NCBI GenBank assembly: GCA_977017575.1
Contig: CDRNVI010000002.1
Span: 806,001-870,000 of the forward strand
DNA from: Paramoeba atlantica
Lineage: Eukaryota; Discosea
Length of the DNA: 64,000 nt
Direction of reading: 5' to 3'
The notes beneath the pieces were generated by a model. It did no database searches. It was not told where the DNA came from and saw only the letters and a list, made by a program, of their open reading frames with translations. Positions 1 to 7,226 of this stretch are shown here, piece by piece (the stretch's first letter is position 1; each line of letters opens with the position of its first letter). A program made the position numbers and the translations under genes.

Positions 1-258
1 GGGGTCACGGCGATGGGTTCTGGGCTGGCGTGTGCGTCGGGGACTTTTTTTATGGGGACAGCGCAAGGGGAGGTGTGGACGTGGGGGAGTGGGAGTGGGG
101 AGGTTGCGCGGTTGGAAAAGGGAGTGGAGTTGGGGGGTAGGGAGGATCGGTCAGCGATTACCACCGTTGTGGTGCCCTCGATGGCGTGTGGGGGTGGGCA
201 GCACGTGATGACGTTCTCGGAGAGTACGCAGGCGACGGTGTATGAAGTGCGAACGTAG
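1..258 (+). CDS. C-terminal end of an RCC1-repeat-like protein (partial)
   Basis: The frame is open to the left edge, so only the last 85 or so residues are present; the ATG at 13 is probably internal. The visible text carries two features of RCC1-type beta-propeller blades: a GTAQGEVWTWG segment and an ACGGGQHVMTFSE segment, matching the usual 'G..G.VW.WG' and 'ACGG.H...LTE' pattern. RCC1-like proteins act as Ran exchange factors or as general interaction propellers; which applies here cannot be told from the tail. The DNA is strongly G-rich on the coding strand, like the 3' halves of four other genes in this window. It ends 198 bases before the next gene. Confidence 0.6.
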   Translation, partial: GVTAMGSGLACASGTFFMGTAQGEVWTWGSGSGEVARLEKGVELGGREDRSAITTVVVPSMACGGGQHVMTFSESTQATVYEVRT

Positions 259-455
259 TATGAGGCGGAGATAAAACCAACCCCTACAGATGGAGTTAAA
301 AAAATATTGATAGAAAGCCGTTACAAAACATGGTTATAGGACGTACGATTTACATACGAAAAAGTGATTACTGACAGCAATAATGGTGTTTACAAGATGC
401 ATACACTATTCAAATCTCGTGTCAGTAGAACACTTTTTTCCTTGTATACCGTAGT

Positions 456-1100
456 ATGACTGATGTCAATTCTTCTTTATGTTCGTTCTGTGGTGCGCAG
501 GGCATTTTTTCATTTTGTTTGAAGTGTCCGGGGGGCGGATACTGCAGCACGGTATGTCTCACAATGCACGAAGAAAGGGTTCACTTCGTTGAAGAGGACG
601 ACCCCGAGCTAACTGATAGTGACAGTTTTGATGAAGTTGCCTCGGAAAGTAGCACCACGTGTAAATCCGAAGCCGGCCGAATACCATTAATTTCATCAAA
701 CGTGTCAGTGGAGTCAAGTTTGCACTCTTCAAAAGATTCTGATGATGATTCAGTAAAGGATTTATCACAACCCGAAGCAACGTGCGCGAAAATTGTCGAA
801 GAGGGATCTTATGTAACAGAAAAGGAGGTATGTGCTACGCCAGCGCCGAAAGAGGCGGAAACAAACAGCTTGACTTCTGGCAGGGAAATTGAGGGTTTAC
901 TGACACGTCGACAACTTCACGCTCTGGCTTCTGACTCAAGAATCCGAAATGAGGTTCGAACGCCAGAACTTCAGACTCTCTTAAAGACGATAGACTCCAG
1001 TCGCAGCCGCCTTGATGTGTTAGAAACTGCAGAATATAATATACCTGAGTTTTCAGAATTCTTGAGGCACGTTTCACAGGCAATATACATGCACCCATAG
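456..1100 (+). CDS. HIT-type zinc-finger protein, ZNHIT3/Hit1-like snoRNP assembly factor
   Basis: 214 residues. Residues 9-43 hold a compact zinc finger with CSFC, a second CxxxC region, YCSTVC and a His pair, matching the zf-HIT/MYND fold. The middle (about 45-145) is acidic, Ser-rich and probably disordered. The last 65 residues (LLTRRQLHALASDSRIRNEV onward, ending in EFLRHVSQAI) resemble the C-terminal helical domain of ZNHIT3/Hit1, which in yeast and human binds Rsa1/NUFIP during box C/D snoRNP assembly. Assignment to ZNHIT3 rather than another HIT protein rests on that tail pattern. A pyrimidine tract and AG lie just upstream of the ATG. Confidence 0.6.
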   Translation: MTDVNSSLCSFCGAQGIFSFCLKCPGGGYCSTVCLTMHEERVHFVEEDDPELTDSDSFDEVASESSTTCKSEAGRIPLISSNVSVESSLHSSKDSDDDSVKDLSQPEATCAKIVEEGSYVTEKEVCATPAPKEAETNSLTSGREIEGLLTRRQLHALASDSRIRNEVRTPELQTLLKTIDSSRSRLDVLETAEYNIPEFSEFLRHVSQAIYMHP

Positions 1101-1315
1101 TGTTACCCCAAATTCGGAATTGTTGACTTCTTAATCTTGATTTTTCTGTATATAAGCGGAACAGTACACTTACGTAAATTCTAAATTCTAATTTAAGATT
1201 CGTGAGTAATTTTTACTTTTCTCATATCGAAATTGCCACATTTGCAGGATGTTGTTTTGAAAGGACGGGTGTTATGTATATTCGTATTAATCTATGAAAA
1301 AAATACAGCAAGCAC

Positions 1316-2002
1316 ATGATCCATCCTTTTTGCTTCTCTGACAACCAAAAATCGTCGGAAAAATGCTCAGGAGCTGTTCTTCCACTGGAATATGATTTAA
1401 TGAGACTCGTACAACACGTCGAAAATCCTCATATTTCTTGGCATACCGGTACACCTGGATGTGAGTGGCGAGGCATAAACTGTAACAACAAGAATAGCGT
1501 TCTCTATATTAAGTGGTCCTTCTTGAAACTGGGAGGAAAACTAAATTTGAAATACTTACCCCCACGACTGGTGAAGTTGGATGCTTCTTCGAACAACTTG
1601 TATGGCGAGTTTTTATTTGGGGACCTGCCTCCGAGTTTAGAATACCTTATGGTACCCCACAATAAATTTTCTGGAACTCCGATGCTTCATCTTTTGCCGC
1701 CATCTTTGAAGGCAATCGAAATTAACAACAACAATTTTGGTGGTCGTATCATTTTTAGTGTACTTCCTGTATCCTTATGCGAAGTGAATGTAAGCTACAA
1801 TAAGAACTTGGAGGGAACGCTAGATATCAAATGTCATGTGAAAGATTTGTGCTATAATGTTGAAGGGACACGAATCAAAGTATGCAACGGTCCAATGAGA
1901 ACTGCGTCGGTAGTCAACCCTGTACCGGATTCCGAAGCTATGAATGCAGAAATTGAATCCATGGAGAGGGAAATGGAACGTCTAAAATGGCTACTGATCT
2001 AA
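1316..2002 (+). CDS. Leucine-rich-repeat protein, LRR family copy 1
   Basis: 228 residues, no signal peptide. The N-terminus carries the family cap: PLEYDLMRLVQHVENPH, then TPGCEWRGINC with the paired cysteines. Five or six repeats of about 22-23 residues follow, each with the form LPPxLxxLxxxxNxxxGxxxFxx. The last 30 residues form a short charged heptad helix (EIESMEREMERLKWLL), unique to this copy in the window. Four paralogues lie on the same strand at 28404, 31436, 42296 and 44529. Similar 'CxWxGxxC' plus LRR proteins are known from plants and kinetoplastids, where they mediate protein binding. No function can be read from sequence, and the lack of a secretion signal suggests an intracellular protein. 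Confidence 0.8.
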   Translation: MIHPFCFSDNQKSSEKCSGAVLPLEYDLMRLVQHVENPHISWHTGTPGCEWRGINCNNKNSVLYIKWSFLKLGGKLNLKYLPPRLVKLDASSNNLYGEFLFGDLPPSLEYLMVPHNKFSGTPMLHLLPPSLKAIEINNNNFGGRIIFSVLPVSLCEVNVSYNKNLEGTLDIKCHVKDLCYNVEGTRIKVCNGPMRTASVVNPVPDSEAMNAEIESMEREMERLKWLLI

Positions 2003-2264
2003 TCTGAATTACCAATTCGATCTAGTCTGGGAATTTGATTGAGTCGTTTTGACATTCATTTGTTTATTTACTCTAGCCTCCCCCTTATCCTAATGTTGCC
2101 CGGGTATCCCCTTTATTTATTCTGCCAAACCGTGTAGCTTTAGGTAAACTTTGGGGTAGAGAGGAGAACAACTAAAAAAGGGTGCCGGTTTAGAAAGCAG
2201 TATTAGTCAATTGTTCAAAACTAAGTTTAGAATTATTATTGTTGTTTTCCTATTATAATATTCA

Positions 2265-2852
2265 ATGTCCGATGCACAATCCGCGGACGAGAGCTCGATG
2301 GTCTTTATTGCTAATTTACCTATTCGAGAACGCAAAGAAGAAACTCGAGAAAATTTATATTTTCTCTTCTCAGCGTACGGCGCAATAAAAGAAGTCATCT
2401 ACAGACGCCTTCCCGGTCGTCAGTGCTATGCTCATATAGTTTTTTATACTCCACGATCTGCACGAGCCGCTATTCGCGACCTGCAGGGATTTTCTTTTTT
2501 TGGTCAACAAATCAGAATAGAATTGTGTGGAAAAAGCAAATTTTCGGAACCACAAGGAATAGAGAGCAAAGGCGAAGAGGAGCAAGAGAACCCATTGCCT
2601 GTGAAAGAGAAAATGGAAGATGAATTTGCAGCTGAAAGTGGTGGTAAATTTGTGGTACATGTGACTTTTCCATCTTTACTTCAGCCTACGGATATTTTTA
2701 GCTCACTAAACGGATATCTAGGGATATTAGCGAGTAGGCAAATTGAACCTGCACTTTGCGAGGCTCGGGCAGAATTTCAAACATCCGAAAGTGCGCAAGA
2801 TGCCTTAATATTTCTTGAAGCAAATGAATTCAAGGCCTCTATAGTTCTATAA
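2265..2852 (+). CDS. U1A/U2B''-type spliceosomal RNA-binding protein
   Basis: 195 residues. An RRM at residues 12-93 has RNP2 VFIANL and RNP1 RQCYAHIVFY; the following LQGFSFFGQQIRIELCGKS matches the U1A/U2B'' signature '[20 protein letters not shown]' closely. After a Lys/Glu linker (95-128) the C-terminus (about 130-195) looks like a degenerate second RRM, as in U1A/U2B''. These proteins bind stem-loops of U1 or U2 snRNA in the nucleus. In kinetoplastids the spliceosome works mainly in spliced-leader trans-splicing. U1A and U2B'' cannot be separated by eye. Intergenic distances are 262 bases upstream and 187 downstream. Confidence 0.75.
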   Translation: MSDAQSADESSMVFIANLPIRERKEETRENLYFLFSAYGAIKEVIYRRLPGRQCYAHIVFYTPRSARAAIRDLQGFSFFGQQIRIELCGKSKFSEPQGIESKGEEEQENPLPVKEKMEDEFAAESGGKFVVHVTFPSLLQPTDIFSSLNGYLGILASRQIEPALCEARAEFQTSESAQDALIFLEANEFKASIVL

Positions 2853-3039
2853 AACAAGAGGGTCCTTTTAAGTAAACTTTTTTTCTTGAGCTGCTAATCC
2901 TGGAAGAGGAGCCACCTAAACAATATGAAAAGTGCAACATACAAGTAGTTTATGCCTCAGAACACCCTTGATGTTTATACCTTAAACTTCTTGGTTATAC
3001 CTCAAACTATTACGATTCTACTATTAAAATTTATGCATC

Positions 3040-4173
3040 ATGATTCACCGAACCGCTTGTCAATGGATCAAAACCATTAAGCCAGCGAACATGCAGCGTC
3101 CCCGTCACTATGACGGACTTTCAAAGATGTGGGCTGGGCGAGATACAAACATGAAGTGGACCGAGTACTACGACGGCTACACAGACGACTACGGTACCTT
3201 TAAGGAAGGCGCACCTACCTCCCTACGTCTGGAGTACATTCGCTCTCCAGAGCATAAAACCTCAAACCTAGAGTTCCTTCGCTATCTATGGTCTCCGTTC
3301 GAGGTTGGTAGAGACAAAGCCAATTACTCTCCTCTTTTCTGGGACCGGCAAAGTTACGGCAACAGAGACATGGAAGGTCACGCACGAGGTCTAGCCCCCG
3401 GTGAGCCCAAGCGCAACTGTGTCGGAATGAAAACCAAACGAGAGGTACCCATGGGAGGCAGTCGATACTCTGTGAACTACAAGCCGCTGCATCGAATTCC
3501 GAAGTGGCTTGCGTACATTGTACACGACCGCGAACGAAAACGTTTGCTGGGATTCTTTCTGTACAGCAACGGGTGTTACGTTGCGGAGCTACTGACGTAC
3601 AAACAGATTCCCCGGCTTGTGTACAACAAGTATTTTCAAAAGTACATCCCGACTCTGGGGCAGACCGTCGAGCTCCGTCAAATTACCTATGGTAAGGAAT
3701 TCCACTCGCTGGAGTGGTACCCAGGGGGTGGAGCAAGCATGGTACGAGCGGCCGGGACCTCGGCTGTGATCCTACGCGGAACGGAACCAAATTTGGTACC
3801 TGTGCTGCTACCGAGCACGGAGGTTCGATTATTCGAGGATAACTGTCACTGCGTGTTTGGACGGCGTGCCGGGGTCATGCAGCGCTACACCCGTTTCGGG
3901 GGATTTCGCACTCGTATAGGAATTCGTATGGTGCGACCTCGGAGCAAGAAGAACCAAGTGAAAATGGACCAGCACCCCGCAGGAGGGGGGAATGGCTCCA
4001 AGTGGCATTTAATTTTTCCACTGGATTACCGCATTCACCCAGTGTCACAGAAAACGAAGCATTGGCTCTCGTCGTATATTTTGCGAGGACGATTGTACAA
4101 CAAGCATATGTCGATTGCTGAAATCAAGGAGAAAACGTACGGGTGGAAAAGTCGCGATCCAGTTTATCGATGA
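3040..4173 (+). CDS. Mitochondrial large-subunit ribosomal protein uL2m
   Basis: 377 residues. The C-terminal half follows bacterial L2: the segment LEWYPGGGASMVRAAGTSAV corresponds to the 'AGGAGAQLVARAGTYA' loop, then LVPVLLPSTEVRLFEDNCHC, and HPAGGGNGSKW corresponds to the conserved 'HPHGGGEG' loop near the peptidyl-transferase centre. The N-terminal 110 residues, rich in basic and aromatic residues, and a tail beyond the L2 core are typical mitochondrial extensions. It would act in the mitoribosome large subunit. The start at 3040 (MIHRTACQWIKTIKPANMQRP) gives a plausible import sequence. A second mitoribosome-like gene lies at 32977. Confidence 0.85.
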   Translation: MIHRTACQWIKTIKPANMQRPRHYDGLSKMWAGRDTNMKWTEYYDGYTDDYGTFKEGAPTSLRLEYIRSPEHKTSNLEFLRYLWSPFEVGRDKANYSPLFWDRQSYGNRDMEGHARGLAPGEPKRNCVGMKTKREVPMGGSRYSVNYKPLHRIPKWLAYIVHDRERKRLLGFFLYSNGCYVAELLTYKQIPRLVYNKYFQKYIPTLGQTVELRQITYGKEFHSLEWYPGGGASMVRAAGTSAVILRGTEPNLVPVLLPSTEVRLFEDNCHCVFGRRAGVMQRYTRFGGFRTRIGIRMVRPRSKKNQVKMDQHPAGGGNGSKWHLIFPLDYRIHPVSQKTKHWLSSYILRGRLYNKHMSIAEIKEKTYGWKSRDPVYR

Positions 4174-4354
4174 ACTGCTTCTTTTCTAAGATTTCTTGTA
4201 GATAGTTTAGGTTTTTTAAATATTTCTGTTCTACATGTACGTGTGGTCTTCACATGCTCGACTGCGAAATGTCGAATATTTTTTGAAAGCATTTTTTCGT
4301 TTACCCCTTTTTAGGAAAGATTGCGATTCACATACTACAGCAATCACTTACATT

Positions 4355-6067
4355 ATGATGACTGCACCATCTCCCACTGTCGACAGTTCCCTGCTCGATG
4401 ACGCACTAAGCTCTGCGCTTCATAATTTATACCCCACCGGTCCACCCAAGCGCAATACCGAAAACTTACCCCCCAGCGAGCCCCCAGATAAAGCTATCCC
4501 TCGGGTTAAAATCGCCTCACGACCTCCCCCCAAGGAGGAACCTCCCCACACCTCGCCCCCCGAGACCTGTTGCCTCCACATCCCCACCCTGGAACCCGGA
4601 GTCACGGACCAAACCCTCTTCGAGGCCTTTGCCCCGTTCCACGCCCTTGACGCCTTTGTCATCCAAGACCCCGCACTCTACACCTTCCCCACCTCCACCA
4701 GTCCCCCCACCTCCCCTCCCCCTCCCACCCCCACCCCACCCGCCGGCATCCTCCTCTTCCGTGACCCCACCACCGCCGCCGCCGCCGCCGAACGCGTCTC
4801 CCTCACCGGCCTCGTCCCCTCCCCCCCCTCCTCCCCCCCTCCCCCCCTCCCCGAGCTCGCGCGCTCCCCCCCCGCCTCCGCCCTCCGCACCCCCCTCGGT
4901 TGCGCCCACCGCGGCTGCCGCACCCTCCTCTGCATCCTGCTCCACTCCCCGCACCACACCCAGGGCGCCACCGCGGAGGTGCTCTCCGCGCTCGAGGACC
5001 CCCGCCACGCCGCGGCCATCCTCGCCCACCCGCGGTTCGTCTCCCCCGGGCTCGGCTCCGTCGTCGCGCGCGCCCGCCCCGAGCTCCGCCCCCACCTCAC
5101 CCGCGAGCTCCTCACCACGCTGCTCCGCGAGGACAGCGCCGAGGGCTACGTCGCGGAGGCCATGGCGCTCTGGGGGGAGCTCTTCGCCCGGGGGTGCTTC
5201 CGCGGGGTCAGCACCCCCGGGCGCGTGCTCGAGGCCGTGCTGGAGTCCGGGGTGGGGCTCACCCGGAAACGGGTAAAGGGGTTGTGTGGGTTGGTGGCCC
5301 GCACGACACGGGAGGGGTGGGAGGGGGAGGCTGTGGAGGGGGTGCTGCGGAGGTTAAGGGGGCGGAGTGTGGAGCCGGAGGGGAAGGAGGCGTTGGTGGA
5401 GCTGTGTAGGTTGTTGCGGGAGAGGGGGAGGGGGGAGAGGGGGGAGGGATCGAGGGGGGGTGGGAGGGGAACGCATGGGGGTCAAAAGCAAGGGGGGTCG
5501 GGGGAGGGGAAGGAGGGAGGGGGGGTTCATACGCAGCGGAAGCCCTCGTCCTCGTCGTCTTCCTCCTCTGCGGGTGGTGCAACGCCTCTTGCAGCCTCGC
5601 TCGGTACCCCTGCGGTGGTTGTGCTCACGAACAACACAAAGCTCACCTGCGCGCTGTGCTCCGCAAGGGCAAAGGTACGGTGCACGGAATGTGAAAAGAA
5701 TTTCTGTGCGGAATGCCAGAAGTACGACGTCCAGATTCATGATTGCCTGTCCCGTACCGTGTACGTTAGCAAGCTGGACCCCTCCGTAACGGCCTCGGAG
5801 TTTCGAGAAATTCTTGATCGATTTGGCACGGTCGCAAAAGTACGACTCTGTGGTGACCCCACGCAACGCAGCTTGTATGCTTTCATAGAGTTTACAACTG
5901 CGGCAGCAGCGCGTAAACTTCTTCAAGCTGACAAACAAATGATACGGAGCCTTAGTTGGCGGTGTTTACCCGCTCGTCAGCCTATCCATGACCACAACGA
6001 AGAAGATCAATCCGGTAAGTCACGGATCTGCACCTTTGGACTTTCTTCTGAAGCAGCCGCTCAATGA
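4355..6067 (+). CDS. B-box-like zinc finger and RRM protein with Pro-rich half
   Basis: 570 residues from the double ATG at 4355/4358; an in-frame ATG at 4235 exists, but a pyrimidine tract and AG near 4313 fit the later start. The first third is Pro/Ser/Thr-rich; a helical, Arg/Leu-rich middle follows (coded at 4880-5400), then a Gly/Glu/Ser-rich linker. Bases 5645-5740 encode a B-box-like zinc finger (CALC, CTEC, CAEC, then His). Bases 5750-5980 encode an RRM with VYVSKL and LYAFIEF. It is probably a regulatory RNA-binding protein; no orthologue is recognised. Coding-strand composition is extremely C-rich from about 4430 to 5240, then extremely G-rich to about 5560, then normal over the zinc finger and RRM. 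Confidence 0.75.
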   Translation: MMTAPSPTVDSSLLDDALSSALHNLYPTGPPKRNTENLPPSEPPDKAIPRVKIASRPPPKEEPPHTSPPETCCLHIPTLEPGVTDQTLFEAFAPFHALDAFVIQDPALYTFPTSTSPPTSPPPPTPTPPAGILLFRDPTTAAAAAERVSLTGLVPSPPSSPPPPLPELARSPPASALRTPLGCAHRGCRTLLCILLHSPHHTQGATAEVLSALEDPRHAAAILAHPRFVSPGLGSVVARARPELRPHLTRELLTTLLREDSAEGYVAEAMALWGELFARGCFRGVSTPGRVLEAVLESGVGLTRKRVKGLCGLVARTTREGWEGEAVEGVLRRLRGRSVEPEGKEALVELCRLLRERGRGERGEGSRGGGRGTHGGQKQGGSGEGKEGGGVHTQRKPSSSSSSSSAGGATPLAASLGTPAVVVLTNNTKLTCALCSARAKVRCTECEKNFCAECQKYDVQIHDCLSRTVYVSKLDPSVTASEFREILDRFGTVAKVRLCGDPTQRSLYAFIEFTTAAAARKLLQADKQMIRSLSWRCLPARQPIHDHNEEDQSGKSRICTFGLSSEAAAQ

Positions 6068-6431
6068 TTCTTGCTGCTACTCAACCTGTGCGAAAGGAAA
6101 AAAAACGAATAGAACACGGCGGGTAGTACATTCGATCATTTTAATTATCAACGTGAATGATTTTGCCAACAGAGATACAATGATTGGTTATCATCTAAGT
6201 TTGGACTCTCTTGTATTGTTTATGGAATATATTCTACGTATTGATGCATTCATATGCATTTAGTAAAAAAAATAGTAATGCCATTAATACATTATGAACC
6301 TTGATCTTCTGAAAGTTTTTTTCTCACCACTGTGATAGGACTAATCCTTTCACCAGTACATTAGCTAGTCTTTTACGTTAGTGAATTTTATTTGTCTTCA
6401 GACACACTTTAAGTCTTACACTTTTTTACAC
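6068..6431. other. Intergenic spacer, nothing recognised
   Basis: AT-rich spacer between the RRM gene and RBX1. An overlapping open frame (5988-6263) has no recognisable protein character. A pyrimidine stretch ending in CAG near 6401 may be the trans-splice acceptor for RBX1. Confidence 0.4.
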
Positions 6432-6842
6432 ATGACTGCGCAGCATACCACTATGAGTAAATCTTCTAGGGGGAGACCTCGCATGCCCAAAACTCCACCA
6501 ACGACAATGGATGATGATCCTCCAAAGCAAGAAGAGGAGCAATTAGAGGAATCTACAAAACCTGCGCCCAAAAAGCGCTTTGAAATTGTCAAATGGAATG
6601 CCGTAGCACTATGGTCGTGGGATATTACCGTCGACACCTGTGCCATATGTCGCAATCACATTATGGATTTATGCATTGACTGTCAGGCTAAAGCACAACC
6701 CACGACGCATAACGAGTGTACCGTGGCGTGGGGCAAGTGCAACCATGCTTACCACTTTCACTGCATCTCTAGGTGGCTACGAACCCGCAATGTATGTCCT
6801 TTGGATAATCGAGACTGGGAATTTAAGAAATACGGCAGGTAA
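6432..6842 (+). CDS. RBX1: RING-box protein RBX1/ROC1, cullin-RING ligase subunit
   Basis: 136 residues from the ATG at 6432. The C-terminal 90 residues are nearly the animal protein: [20 protein letters not shown], then the RING-H2 ligands [15 protein letters not shown], a Cys in the ECTVAWG segment, HAYHFHC, and [13 protein letters not shown]1 binds the cullin C-terminus and recruits the E2, so it is the catalytic core of SCF-type ubiquitin ligases in nucleus and cytosol. The N-terminal 45 residues are longer than the human protein's and charged ([12 protein letters not shown]), probably disordered. The frame continues upstream to 6381 only through a GTG, so ATG 6432 (or 6453) is preferred. 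Confidence 0.95.
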   Translation: MTAQHTTMSKSSRGRPRMPKTPPTTMDDDPPKQEEEQLEESTKPAPKKRFEIVKWNAVALWSWDITVDTCAICRNHIMDLCIDCQAKAQPTTHNECTVAWGKCNHAYHFHCISRWLRTRNVCPLDNRDWEFKKYGR

Positions 6843-7226
6843 AGATCGTCTGAATCATAGCAGTGTGTTTAAAAGTGGTTCCCAGTTTTCTAATTATTCA
6901 CTTATCAATAGTTCTCTAGGGTTAGAGCATCGGATGATATTCAATGTAAGGGTAGACGTTCTCATGTACATGTAAATTGAGGTTATTCCCCTTTTTGGTG
7001 AACTTTTAAGCATTTGCGGCTTTATTTATTCTTGTTGATTCAAAAGCTTTATACTTTTGAAGTGGATTGTCTTGAAGTTTTATTTGCATTCGAACTTATA
7101 GTGGAAATTTTTCGATGTCCGGTCTTTCGGTATTCACCTTCAGGTCTAGGAAAGCGATTCAGGAACGCTTCCTGCATATACATCACGGTATAGGGAAATA
7201 GTAATTCATTGGGCTCCTCCGCACTT
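6843..7226. other. Intergenic spacer, nothing recognised
   Basis: AT-rich spacer with no repeat or RNA gene that I can support; it precedes the PIG-O gene. Confidence 0.4.

Noticed and set aside
4517-5582. Long overlapping open frames on both strands across the C-rich/G-rich part of the RRM gene
   Set aside because: They arise from the extreme base composition, which removes stop codons in all frames; their products are low-complexity Gly, Arg or Pro strings, while the chosen frame runs on into a zinc finger and RRM.
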